Source: Oscillospiraceae bacterium | GTDB taxonomy: Bacteria > Bacillota > Clostridia > Oscillospirales > Acutalibacteraceae | DNA: 64,000 bases | Assembly (NCBI GenBank): GCA_015066015.1 | Contig: SVPE01000001.1 | Span: forward strand, 62,001 to 126,000 | Reading direction: 5' to 3' | Shown here: in pieces, positions 16,725-24,871 of the stretch | How positions within the stretch are numbered: position 1 is the first letter of the stretch | Layout of the letters: each line of letters begins with the position of its first letter | Notes under the pieces: generated by a model | The model's input: only the letters and a program-made list of their open reading frames with translations | What the model was told of the DNA's origin: nothing | The model's database searches: none | Position numbers and translations under genes: made by a program

Positions 16725-18281
16725 TTGGAAGGAATCACAATTACAATTATCGTTGCTGCCGTATGTGCTGCAGTTTTCGGAGTCCTCGGCTTTATACTCG
16801 GTCAGGCTCACAGAAAAAGAACTGCCGAAGCACTCATAGGCTCAGCAAATGACGAGGCTGCAAGAATTGTCAACAATGCCGTAAGCGAGGCTGAAACAAA
16901 GAAAAAGGAAGCAATTCTTGAAGCAAAGGACGAAATTCACAAGTTCAGAAGTGAATCCGAGCGTGAAATCCGCGAGAGAAGAAACGAGGTTCAGCGTCAG
17001 GAAAAGAGACTTATCCAGAAGGAAGAAAGTCTTGACAAAAAGATTGACAACCTTGAAAAGAAGGAAGAAGCGCTTGAAGAAAAAGTCAAGCAGGCAGAAA
17101 GCCAGCTTTCCGAAGCAGAAAGCATCAAAAGAAGTCAGTTAGAAATGCTTGAAAAAATATCGGGCTATACAAAAGAGCAGGCAAAGATTGATCTTATTGC
17201 CACACTTGAGGAAACACTCAAAAGAGAAAAGGCAGTCAAGGTTATGGAATACGAGCAGATGATCCGCGAGGAATCCGATAATCTTGCAAGAGAAATTATT
17301 GCAACTGCAATTCAGCGCTGCGCCGCTGACCATGCATCGGAAGCAACGGTTTCCGTTGTTGCTCTTCCCAACGATGAAATGAAGGGTCGTATCATCGGCC
17401 GTGAGGGTCGTAACATCAGAACCCTCGAAACAATCACAGGTGTTGACCTCATTATTGATGACACACCGGAAGCAATCACTCTTTCAAGCTTTGATCCCGT
17501 ACGCCGTGAGGTTGCAAGACTTACACTTGAAAGACTTATTGCTGACGGACGTATCCATCCCGCACTTATTGAAAAGCTTCACGAAAAGTCGAAGCGCGAG
17601 GTTGATCAGACTATCAAGCAGACAGGTGAAAGAGCTGTTATTGACGCAGGCGTCAACGGCATTCATCCCGAGCTTGTCAAGCTTATCGGCCGCCTTAAAT
17701 ACCGTACCAGCTACGGACAGAACGTTCTCAATCATGCCCTTGAGGTTTCCTATATTGCAGGTCTTATGGCTGCAGAGCTCGGTGTTGACGTGAAGCTTGC
17801 AAAAAGAGCAGGTCTTCTTCACGATATCGGTAAGGCAGTTGACCATCAGCAGGAAGGCTCACATATTGAGCTTGGTGTTGAGTATGCCAAGAAATACAAG
17901 GAAAACGACATCGTTATCAATGCTATCCACGCTCACCACGGTGATGTTGAGCCCAAGAGCATTATCGCTTGTCTCGTTCAGGCAGCCGATGCTATTTCCG
18001 CTGCAAGACCCGGTGCAAGAAGAGAAAATCTTCAGAATTACATCAAGCGTCTTGAAACTCTTGAGCAGCTTTCCAAGTCCTTCAAGGGCGTTGACAATGC
18101 CTTTGCAATTCAGGCCGGCCGTGAGGTAAGAATCATCGTCAAGCCTGAGCTTGTAAGCGACGAAGAGATGGTGCTTCTCGCTCACAACATTGTTGAAAAG
18201 ATCGAGCAGGAGCTTGAATATCCCGGTCAGATCAAGGTAAACATGATCCGTGAGACAAGGGCAACCGACTACGCAAAATAA
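16725..18281 (+). CDS. rny: ribonuclease Y
   Basis: 518 residues, the family's usual size, starting at TTG behind AAAAAAAGGAGGTGCTGCTAC. Domains in order: one N-terminal membrane helix (residues about 3-25), a long charged coiled coil (about 40-160), a KH domain with [15 protein letters not shown] near 220, an HD domain with HDIGKAVDH near 365, and a C-terminal region. RNase Y is the membrane-tethered endoribonuclease that starts mRNA decay in Firmicutes. A terminator-like hairpin at 18292 separates it from the following pseudouridine synthase gene. Confidence 0.96.
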   Translation: MEGITITIIVAAVCAAVFGVLGFILGQAHRKRTAEALIGSANDEAARIVNNAVSEAETKKKEAILEAKDEIHKFRSESEREIRERRNEVQRQEKRLIQKEESLDKKIDNLEKKEEALEEKVKQAESQLSEAESIKRSQLEMLEKISGYTKEQAKIDLIATLEETLKREKAVKVMEYEQMIREESDNLAREIIATAIQRCAADHASEATVSVVALPNDEMKGRIIGREGRNIRTLETITGVDLIIDDTPEAITLSSFDPVRREVARLTLERLIADGRIHPALIEKLHEKSKREVDQTIKQTGERAVIDAGVNGIHPELVKLIGRLKYRTSYGQNVLNHALEVSYIAGLMAAELGVDVKLAKRAGLLHDIGKAVDHQQEGSHIELGVEYAKKYKENDIVINAIHAHHGDVEPKSIIACLVQAADAISAARPGARRENLQNYIKRLETLEQLSKSFKGVDNAFAIQAGREVRIIVKPELVSDEEMVLLAHNIVEKIEQELEYPGQIKVNMIRETRATDYAK

Positions 18282-18291
18282 GCACATAATC

Positions 18292-18323
18292 AAAAGCAGT
18301 ATCCTAAGGGATGCTGCTTTTTT
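18292..18323 (+). terminator. intrinsic terminator after rny
   Basis: AAAAGCAGTATCC-TAAG-GGATGCTGCTTTTTT. It ends 10 bases before the next start codon, so it may act as an attenuator for the pseudouridine synthase. Confidence 0.8.
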
Positions 18324-18333
18324 GGAGAAAGCC

Positions 18334-18933
18334 ATGAAAATTATTTACGAAGACAAGGACATCGTTGTTGCAATAAAGCCCCCCGAGCTTCTTTCCCAGT
18401 CCGACTCAAAGGGCAGAGAAAATGCCGTAAGCATCCTTGCTGATATGACAAAAGGCGAAATCTTTCCCGTGCACCGACTTGACAAGGGCGTCGGCGGTGT
18501 GATGGTTTTTGCCCGTAATTCGGCTGCGGCAGCAGAGCTTTCCCGTCAGGTGAGCGACAGGACAATGGAAAAAGAGTACCTTGCCACCCTTTGCGGTGAA
18601 ATAGAAGAGGACAAAGGCATTCTTGAGGACCTTCTCTTTTTTGACCGTAACAAAAACAAGGCCTTCGTTGTAAAAAGGGAGAGAAGGGGAGTCAAAAAGG
18701 CTCTGCTTGAATATGAGTGCATCAGCAAGGGCGGCGGAAGAAGCCTTGTCCGGGTGCGTCTTATTACCGGCAGGACTCATCAGGTGAGGGTACAGTTTGC
18801 CTCAAGAGGCTACCCGCTTGAGGGTGACCGACGCTACGGCGGAAAGGGTGAGGGCGACATTGCACTGCGCTCGGTCAGGCTCAGTTTCCTTCATCCTGCC
18901 ACGAAAGAGCCGCTTACATTTTCAGTTGAGTGA
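18334..18933 (+). CDS. RluA-family RNA pseudouridine synthase
   Basis: 199 residues. The ATG at 18334 follows TTGGAGAAAGCC; the longer frame overlaps rny and is not used. The catalytic motif is HRLDKGVGGVMVFARN (Asp nucleophile in HRLD). RLITGRTHQVRVQFASRGYPLEGDRRYG is the RluA motif III. There is no S4 domain, as in the short RluA/RluC-type members. It converts uridine to pseudouridine in rRNA or tRNA; the target base is unknown. Confidence 0.88.
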   Translation: MKIIYEDKDIVVAIKPPELLSQSDSKGRENAVSILADMTKGEIFPVHRLDKGVGGVMVFARNSAAAAELSRQVSDRTMEKEYLATLCGEIEEDKGILEDLLFFDRNKNKAFVVKRERRGVKKALLEYECISKGGGRSLVRVRLITGRTHQVRVQFASRGYPLEGDRRYGGKGEGDIALRSVRLSFLHPATKEPLTFSVE

Positions 18934-18958
18934 CCCCGCTTTAAGGGGCGGCGGTCCT

Positions 18959-19081
18959 GCGGACAGGCCCGCCGGCTTCCTGCGGGAAGCCGGCGGCACA
19001 GACAAGAAAAAAACCGGTTTCGTGAAGGTGAAACCGGTTTTTTCTTGTCTGTGACAATGCATGCGCATTGTGCCTGTCCGC
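18959..19081. repeat. cloverleaf nested palindrome, divergent copy with rewritten stems
   Basis: Closing stem GCGGACAGGC / GCCTGTCCGC. Arm 1 is CCGCCGGCTTCC/GGGAAGCCGGCGG. Arm 2 is CACAGACAAGAAAAAAACCG with its full complement. Arm 3 is ACAATGCATGCGCATTGT. The architecture matches copy 1 but almost every stem has different, compensated bases. A small hairpin CCCC-gcttta-GGGG lies just before it at 18934. Confidence 0.85.
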
Positions 19082-19098
19082 ATAGTCGGGTATTTCTT

Positions 19099-21534
19099 TC
19101 AGGCGGCGACAATGACTATTTCATCCTTGTCGGTGTCGCAGATGTATTCTTTGCCCTTTTCCATGCTTCCGTCAAGAAGCTTTTCCGAAAGATAGTCTTC
19201 TACGCGCTTGCGTATTTCTCTTTTGATGGGACGGGCTCCGTAAACGGGGTCGAAGCCCTTTTCTGCAACAAGCTCTGCAACGCTGTCGGTAAAGCTGAGT
19301 GAGACACCCTGAGTGCCCAGCCTTTCGGAAAGTGAGTCGAGTAGCTTGCGGGCGATGAGCTTTATTTCTTCTTGCTTGAGCTGCTTGAATACGATGATTT
19401 CGTCAACTCTGTTTATAAATTCGGGACGGAATGCCTTTTTGACCTCGCCCATTACGGCCTGCTCGATTGCAAGGTCACTGCCGTCCTTCTGTGAGCCGAA
19501 GCCGATTGACTTGCCTTCGCCTGCGATGAGCTTTGCACCGAGGTTTGAGGTCATAATGATTACGGTGTTTTTGAAGTCAACTCTTCTGCCCTGGGAATCG
19601 GTGAGAATGCCGTCGTCGAGAATCTGCAGAAGCATGTTGAATACGTCGGGATGCGCCTTTTCGATTTCGTCAAAAAGAATTACACTGTAGGGCTTGCGCC
19701 TTACCTTTTCGGTCAGCTGACCGCCTTCCTCGTAGCCTACATAGCCGGGAGGCGAGCCGACAAGCCTTGAGGCGTTGTGCTTTTCCATGAATTCGCTCAT
19801 ATCAAAGCGTATTACTGCATCCTCCGAGCCGAAAACGGCCTGACCGAGAGCCTTGCAAAGCTCGGTCTTGCCTACACCCGTAGGTCCCAGGAAGATAAAT
19901 GAGCCCATAGGTCTTTTCGGGTCCTTGAGACCGCTTCTCGTGCGCCTGAGAGCACGTGCAACGGCACTTACGGCTTTGTCCTGTCCGACAATGCGGCGGT
20001 GCAGAAGCTCTTCCATTTTAAGAAGACGCTCGCTTTCCTCCTTGCTGATTTCCGTTACGGGGATTCCTGTCCAGCCGGAAATTATTTCACCGATTTCCGC
20101 GGCAGTAACACTGCCTTTTTCTCTGGTGTTTTCTTCCTTCCAGCGGGCGCGTGAGACGGTGATTTCGCTCATAAGCTCCTTTTCCTTGTCTCTGAGAGAG
20201 GCGGCACCCTCGAAATCCTGAGCGTCGACGGCGGCGCTTTTTTCTTTTGTAAGCTCGGAAAGTCTGTTTTCAAGCTCCTTGATTTCATCGGGGACGGTGT
20301 AGCTTCTGAGTCTCACCTTAGAGGCAGCCTCATCAATCAGGTCGATTGCCTTGTCGGGGAGGTAACGGTCGCTGATGTACCGTGAGGAGAGTCTGACTGC
20401 CGCATTGATTGCCTCATCGGTGATTTTCACCTTATGATGAGCCTCGTATTTGTCACGCAGTCCGCGGAGAATTTCGACAGCCTCCTGCTCGGTGGGCTCG
20501 CCGACCTTGATAGGCTGAAAGCGCCTTTCAAGGGCAGAGTCCTTTTCGATGTGCTTGCGGTATTCGTTGAGGGTGGTTGCACCGATCAGCTGAAGCTCGC
20601 CGCGTGCAAGGGTAGGCTTGAGAATGTTTGCCGCATCAACGGCACCCTCGGCTGAGCCTGTGCCGATGAGGTTGTGCACCTCGTCGATGAAGAGGATTAC
20701 ATCCTTTGCCCTGATAACCTCGTCAATGCAGCCCTTTATCCTTTCCTCAAAGTCGCCGCGGTACTTTGTGCCGGCAACCATACCCGTAAGGTCAAGGGTT
20801 ACAAGGCGCTTGTCTTTTAAAAGCTCGGGCACATCACCGGACACGATTTTCAGAGCCAGACCTTCAGCGATGGCAGTTTTGCCCACACCGGGCTCACCGA
20901 TAAGGCAGGGGTTGTTTTTTGTTCTTCGTGAGAGAATCTGTATGACCCTTTCGATTTCCTTTTCTCTGCCGATGACGGGGTCGATGGCGTTGCGCTGAGC
21001 CTTTGCGGTAAGGTCCTGACCGTATTTGTCAAGCGAGGGCGTGGAGGATTTGCCCGATGCTGACCTTTTGCCTGTCACGGAGGTGCGTGAGGATGATGAT
21101 TTGCCGCCTGAGCTTATTTCATCAAGCAGTAAGGGTACGGAAACTCCCATTGACCTGAGAAGCTCGCCGGCTGAGGAGTCATCCTGACTCAGAAGCGCCC
21201 TGAAAAGGTGCTCTGTACCGACGTAACCGGAATTCTCCGATGCGGCAAAGGAGATGGAAAGCTCAATGATGTTTTTTGCTCTGGGGGTAAAATCTGCGGG
21301 GGTAAGCACCGTAGGTATGCCGATGCCGATAGATTTTTTTACGGCGCTTTGTACGCTCTGAGCGGTAACGCCTCTTGAAACGAAGGAGTTGTGTATACTG
21401 CCCGACTCCTCGTAAAGCAGTGCCGACAGAAGATGCTCTGAGCCGATATAGGTGTGGCCTATGTCCTCGGCGATTTCGATTGCCCGGTTAAGGGCTCTGT
21501 TGGCTTTTTCGGTAAAGCCTGTGAATTTATACAT
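19099..21534 (-). CDS. clpC: ATP-dependent Clp protease ATP-binding subunit ClpC
   Basis: 811 residues, full ClpC length. It has two N-terminal Clp repeats (residues about 5-145) and AAA-1 with GEPGVGKTAIAEG. A UVR motif lies in the middle domain (K-S-A-A-V-D-A-Q-D-F-E-G-A-A-S-L-R-D). AAA-2 has GPTGVGKTELCK and a C-terminal D2-small domain. It is the unfoldase partner of ClpP; in Firmicutes it takes McsB-phosphoarginine-tagged proteins. The start follows GAGGTGATATT. It is the last gene of ctsR-mcsA-mcsB-clpC, separated from mcsB by a 61-base gap holding an intrinsic terminator. Confidence 0.96.
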   Translation of the reverse strand: MYKFTGFTEKANRALNRAIEIAEDIGHTYIGSEHLLSALLYEESGSIHNSFVSRGVTAQSVQSAVKKSIGIGIPTVLTPADFTPRAKNIIELSISFAASENSGYVGTEHLFRALLSQDDSSAGELLRSMGVSVPLLLDEISSGGKSSSSRTSVTGKRSASGKSSTPSLDKYGQDLTAKAQRNAIDPVIGREKEIERVIQILSRRTKNNPCLIGEPGVGKTAIAEGLALKIVSGDVPELLKDKRLVTLDLTGMVAGTKYRGDFEERIKGCIDEVIRAKDVILFIDEVHNLIGTGSAEGAVDAANILKPTLARGELQLIGATTLNEYRKHIEKDSALERRFQPIKVGEPTEQEAVEILRGLRDKYEAHHKVKITDEAINAAVRLSSRYISDRYLPDKAIDLIDEAASKVRLRSYTVPDEIKELENRLSELTKEKSAAVDAQDFEGAASLRDKEKELMSEITVSRARWKEENTREKGSVTAAEIGEIISGWTGIPVTEISKEESERLLKMEELLHRRIVGQDKAVSAVARALRRTRSGLKDPKRPMGSFIFLGPTGVGKTELCKALGQAVFGSEDAVIRFDMSEFMEKHNASRLVGSPPGYVGYEEGGQLTEKVRRKPYSVILFDEIEKAHPDVFNMLLQILDDGILTDSQGRRVDFKNTVIIMTSNLGAKLIAGEGKSIGFGSQKDGSDLAIEQAVMGEVKKAFRPEFINRVDEIIVFKQLKQEEIKLIARKLLDSLSERLGTQGVSLSFTDSVAELVAEKGFDPVYGARPIKREIRKRVEDYLSEKLLDGSMEKGKEYICDTDKDEIVIVAA

Positions 21535-21555
21535 AATATCACCTCATTCAACATT

Positions 21556-21586
21556 AAAAAAGGGGGAACCTGAGAGGCTCCCCTTT
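21556..21586 (-). terminator. intrinsic terminator between mcsB and clpC
   Basis: Minus strand: AAAGGGGAGCCT-CTC-AGGTTCCCCCTTTTTT. It lies inside the operon, 22 bases before the clpC start. Confidence 0.75.
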
Positions 21587-21595
21587 AGTCATAAA

Positions 21596-22600
21596 TCAAG
21601 AAATTATTTCCCTTATTTTCTTTGCCCTGAGGATATCCCTTTCATCGTGTGAAAGGTTTTCGCCCTCGGACTTTTTCATTGTGGCGGGAAGCAGGGTAAT
21701 CATCGAGCAAAGGAGCTTTTCCATTGGAGCCTCGATGATTTTTTCCTCTGCGCCGAGAAGAACAAGGGATGCAAAGTTGATAAGCTCACGTGAGGTAAGC
21801 TTGTATGCACTCTGAAGTACACCCTTTGCACGGTAAATTCTGTCTATGAATTCGCTGTCGGAAAGAAGAGAGGCTCTTGCCTGCTTTTCCTGGTCGATAA
21901 TCTGCAAAGCAATTGAGCTGAGATTCTGCAAAGCAGCCTCCTCACTTATTCCGAGGGTAACCTGATTGCTCAGCTGGAATATATCACCTGCCGCCTCAAC
22001 GCCCTCACTGTATGAGCCTCTTAAGGTCAGACCGAGCTTTGCAACGGTGGCGGCAAGTCTTCTGATGGCATTTTTGCGCACAAGGGCAGGGAGGTGGAGT
22101 ATAACCGATGCTCTCATACCTGTGCCGAGGTTTGTGGGACACTGTGTAAGGAAGCCGAGATTTTCACTGAAGGCATAGTTGAGCTTGCTTTCGATGACTC
22201 TGTCGATTTTATCTGCCTTTTCGTAGGCCTCCTTGTGGCTGAGTCCGGGAAGAATGACCTGGATTCTGATGTGGTCCTCTTCGCAAAGCATAATGCTGAT
22301 TTCCTCATCCTCGCTCATAAACAGGCCTCTGCCGGTGGTATCGTAGGCGAAATCGGGGCTGATGAGGTGCTTTTCTGCAAGGCTGACGGCATCGTTTGGG
22401 GAAAGCTCCTGCATATCGGTATAGCTGAGCTTTATTTCAGTATAATCCGAAAGTGCGTCTTTTACACATTCGCAGACCTGTTTTTTTCCTTCCCTGTCGA
22501 GTCTTACGGGGAAGGGGAAGTCCTCAAGGTTTCTTGCAAGGCGTACTCTTGTACTTAAAACAATGTCGCCGTGTTCACCGAGTCTGTTGTACCAGCTCAT
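21596..22600 (-). CDS. mcsB: protein arginine kinase McsB
   Basis: 334 residues. The phosphagen-kinase fold is recognisable from VLSTRVRLARNLEDFPFP near residue 15, the CPTNLGTGMRASVILHLP segment near 160, and RASLLSDSEFIDRIYRAKG. McsB phosphorylates arginines on CtsR and on misfolded proteins for ClpC/ClpP. Its start is 2 bases after the mcsA stop, so it is translationally coupled to its activator McsA. Confidence 0.95.
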   Translation of the reverse strand: MSWYNRLGEHGDIVLSTRVRLARNLEDFPFPVRLDREGKKQVCECVKDALSDYTEIKLSYTDMQELSPNDAVSLAEKHLISPDFAYDTTGRGLFMSEDEEISIMLCEEDHIRIQVILPGLSHKEAYEKADKIDRVIESKLNYAFSENLGFLTQCPTNLGTGMRASVILHLPALVRKNAIRRLAATVAKLGLTLRGSYSEGVEAAGDIFQLSNQVTLGISEEAALQNLSSIALQIIDQEKQARASLLSDSEFIDRIYRAKGVLQSAYKLTSRELINFASLVLLGAEEKIIEAPMEKLLCSMITLLPATMKKSEGENLSHDERDILRAKKIREIIS

Positions 22601-22601
22601 C

Positions 22602-23114
22602 TTATTTCTCCTCCTTCAGCTTTTTGATTTCGTCGCGGATGATTGCCGCTTTTTCAAAATTCTGCTCTTCAATTGCCTTCTGCATATCCTTTTGCAGGTC
22701 GGCAATTTTTTCTTCTGCCGTTTTGTTTTTGGCAGTTACCTTTACGCCGTGCATTTCGGGGATTTTACCCTGATGGGCAGCTTTTCCGTGGATTCTCTGG
22801 ATTGAGGGCTGAAGCTTTGAGTAGAATTTCTCGTAGCAGTCGGCACAGCCTACCTTACCGGTTTTGATAATGTCGTCGAAAAGGCAGCCGCACTTTTCGC
22901 ATCTGTCCAGCTTTCTTTCACCCAGGGAGAAAACGCTGTCTCCGAAGAAGGATGAGAAGAAGCCCGGAAGGTTGAGTGAGAAGTCATCGAAGAAGTCGCC
23001 GACTCCCGTGCTTTCTGCGCAGGCGCTGCAAAGGTGGCTTTCCGTTGCCTCGCCGTTTATTACCCGCTTGATGTGGGTTGTTGCTTCGTTTTTCTTACAG
23101 TTCTGACATAACAT
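22602..23114 (-). CDS. mcsA: McsA, zinc-finger activator of McsB
   Basis: 170 residues. Four CxxC pairs (CQNCKK, CSACAE, CEKCGC, CADCYE) form two zinc sites. A C-terminal UVR motif is present (IADLQKDMQKAIEEQNFEKA). McsA binds and activates McsB and modulates CtsR. It is the second gene of the operon, and AAAGGAGGTAACTACC precedes the start. Confidence 0.95.
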   Translation of the reverse strand: MLCQNCKKNEATTHIKRVINGEATESHLCSACAESTGVGDFFDDFSLNLPGFFSSFFGDSVFSLGERKLDRCEKCGCLFDDIIKTGKVGCADCYEKFYSKLQPSIQRIHGKAAHQGKIPEMHGVKVTAKNKTAEEKIADLQKDMQKAIEEQNFEKAAIIRDEIKKLKEEK

Positions 23115-23129
23115 GGTAGTTACCTCCTT

Positions 23130-23579
23130 TTATTTTATCAACGTGATAAGCATCTGTTTGAAAATTATTGCTCTTACCGTATCACGGTATTCGTATGGCA
23201 GAGACCTGAGTGTGCAGTCTCCCGTTGCGGCGATTATAAGTGCCGCCTCCTTTTCGGAGATTATCTTGTGGTAAAGCAGATTCACAACGTAGCCCTCTGC
23301 GGTGTCGCTGTCGATTCGCTCTCCTATGCGCGAATATACATCGGTTAAAAGAGAGTCTCTGTCATAGCTTACCCTTGTAATGCGGATACATCCGCCGCCG
23401 CCTCGTCTGCTTTCGACTATGAAGCCTCTTTCGGGGGTGAAGCGGGAGGAAAGCACGTAGTTTATCTGACTTGGTACGCAGCCTAAATCCTGCGCCAGAA
23501 GATTACGCTGAAACTCAATTTCGCTTTTTTCGTCAAGCATCTGAAATATCATATCGGCGATTGTATTTGAAAGATTCAT
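23130..23579 (-). CDS. ctsR: transcriptional repressor CtsR
   Basis: 149 residues starting MNLSNTIADMIFQMLDE. It has the winged-helix segment with NLLAQDLGCVPSQINYVLSSRFTPERGF and the glycine-rich wing ESRRGGGGCIRI that reads the heptad operator. CtsR represses class III heat-shock genes and is inactivated by heat and by McsB. The operator sequences directly upstream (23601, 23656) are strong independent support. Confidence 0.96.
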   Translation of the reverse strand: MNLSNTIADMIFQMLDEKSEIEFQRNLLAQDLGCVPSQINYVLSSRFTPERGFIVESRRGGGGCIRITRVSYDRDSLLTDVYSRIGERIDSDTAEGYVVNLLYHKIISEKEAALIIAATGDCTLRSLPYEYRDTVRAIIFKQMLITLIK

Positions 23580-23600
23580 TGTCTCACGTCCTTGTTTGAT

Positions 23601-23617
23601 TTTGACTATCTTTGACC
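23601..23617. promoter_or_regulatory. CtsR box 1
   Basis: Minus strand GGTCAAA-GAT-AGTCAAA, the heptad direct repeat with 3-base spacer. It covers the expected transcription start of ctsR. Confidence 0.88.
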
Positions 23618-23626
23618 TTTGATTAT

Positions 23627-23654
23627 ATTATAGCCTGTTTTTTGTGAATTTCAA
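23627..23654 (-). promoter_or_regulatory. ctsR operon promoter
   Basis: Minus strand TTGAAA, 16 bases, TATAAT, flanked by CtsR boxes 1 and 2. Confidence 0.8.
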
Positions 23655-23655
23655 A

Positions 23656-23672
23656 GGTCAAAAAAGGTCAAA
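23656..23672. promoter_or_regulatory. CtsR box 2 (perfect)
   Basis: Plus strand GGTCAAA-AAA-GGTCAAA, a perfect heptad repeat adjoining the -35 box of the ctsR promoter. Confidence 0.92.
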
Positions 23673-23742
23673 AATGACTTTTAATTTTATAAAAGCTTCT
23701 GTTTTCTTTGATTTTCTCTTGTTTTCTTTGATTTTTAATTTT

Positions 23743-23759
23743 TTTGACTTTCTTTGACC
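23743..23759. promoter_or_regulatory. CtsR box 3, toward the divergent gene
   Basis: Minus strand GGTCAAA-GAA-AGTCAAA. It lies 39 bases upstream of the -35 box of the divergent promoter (23798). A 15-base direct repeat GTTTTCTTTGATTTT at 23701 and 23721, with 20-base period, contains CtsR-like half-sites. Confidence 0.8.
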
Positions 23760-23797
23760 TTTTCAGGGACAATATTGGTACAATAAATCAGGGGGAC

Positions 23798-23826
23798 TTG
23801 ACAAAGGTAAAAATATCATCTAGAAT
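23798..23826 (+). promoter_or_regulatory. sigma-A promoter for the phage-replication-like gene
   Basis: TTGACA, 17 bases, TAGAAT. Confidence 0.7.
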
Positions 23827-23902
23827 TATATATGTAAAGAACATTTGTTCGATACAGGACTGCCGCAAAAAACTATTTTTACATATGAAAGGAGCATTTT
23901 TT

Positions 23903-24694
23903 TTGAAACGAAATGCAATAATACTACATCACGATCTGTATGACGATCTTGCAATGCTCAGCCCCACCGAAAGGGGTGACCTGATATGGGCGGTGTATCA
24001 GTACGATATTTTCGGCACGGTGCCCTCCTTCAGCGACAGAGCACTGACCTGCATATTCAATCAGATGAAGCGTTTCCTTGATGCCAATCACAGAAACTAT
24101 GAGCAGACCTGCAAGGCAAGGTCTGAAAATGCAAAAAAGCGATGGAGCAAGGCGAAAAAGGAGGATGAGATACAAAACGATGCATTTGCAGACAATACTA
24201 ATACTAATACGAACACTAATACTAATATGAATACTAAATCCAATACTAATACTATTACTATTACTAATTCTGATACCAATATTAATACTATGTCCGAAAC
24301 CGATAACAATGCCGATGTCTGTGCCGCCGATGAAAAGACGGGGGAAGGTGCAGCTGCGGCACAGACCTTTTGTGATGAAACACACACAAAGAAAAACGGA
24401 TACGGTGAATTTCATAATGTTTTTCTTTCCGCGGAGGAATTCGGCAAGCTTTCCCGCATGCTGCCCGATGTTATGCGCAGTATAAACTCCATGTCAGCAT
24501 ATATGAAGGCGACGGGTAAAACCTACGCTGACCATTATGCCCAGCTTATGAACTGGAGGCTTTTCCCTTATTCCGACGGCAAGGCTGCAGAAACTAAAAA
24601 AATGCCGGGAGAAAGAAGAGAGCCCACCTTTGACGTAAGCGAATTTACCAAAAAAGCGGTGGGCATAAAATATGTGCCGCCAAAGGAGGACTGA
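23903..24694 (+). CDS. phage-type replication organiser-like protein (DUF6291-like) with Asn/Thr linker
   Basis: 263 residues from a TTG at 23903, positioned 8 bases after AAAGGAG; the upstream extension has no ribosome site. The N-terminal domain (about 90 residues, A-I-I-L-H-H-D-L-Y-D-D-L-A...TERGDLIWAVYQYD) resembles the DUF6291 domain of phage replication proteins. The linker is an almost pure Asn-Thr run encoded by an (AATACT)-type repeat. The C-terminus (Y-G-E-F-H-N-V-F-L-S...Y-A-D-H-Y-A-Q-L-M-N-W) matches the tail of DnaD-like phage replisome organisers. No other phage gene is nearby, so it is either a domesticated gene or a prophage relic. Confidence 0.7.
   Translation: MKRNAIILHHDLYDDLAMLSPTERGDLIWAVYQYDIFGTVPSFSDRALTCIFNQMKRFLDANHRNYEQTCKARSENAKKRWSKAKKEDEIQNDAFADNTNTNTNTNTNMNTKSNTNTITITNSDTNINTMSETDNNADVCAADEKTGEGAAAAQTFCDETHTKKNGYGEFHNVFLSAEEFGKLSRMLPDVMRSINSMSAYMKATGKTYADHYAQLMNWRLFPYSDGKAAETKKMPGERREPTFDVSEFTKKAVGIKYVPPKED
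24191..24296 (+). repeat. degenerate hexanucleotide microsatellite (AATACT)n inside a gene
   Basis: Runs of AATACTAATACTAATACG and variants (AACACT, AATATG, ATTACT) encode the Asn-Thr/Ile-Thr linker. A repeat in multiples of three can change linker length without breaking the frame. Confidence 0.85.
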
Positions 24695-24759
24695 CAGACT
24701 TATTTTTTACGGGCACTACCGTTACAAAAAAAACTGCTATTTTTTGTAAGATAAGTAAA

Positions 24760-24787
24760 TTGACAATTATTAATATAGTTGTATAAT
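24760..24787 (+). promoter_or_regulatory. sigma-A promoter for the DUF2804 gene
   Basis: TTGACA, 16 bases, TATAAT, giving a leader of about 80 bases. Confidence 0.75.
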
Positions 24788-24871
24788 ATTAATAGCTTTA
24801 TATATGCGTCACAAGGACGCGGCGAAGAGAGGCTTCTCTTCGGGGAGAGGGACAGAAAAGGAGAAGAAAAA

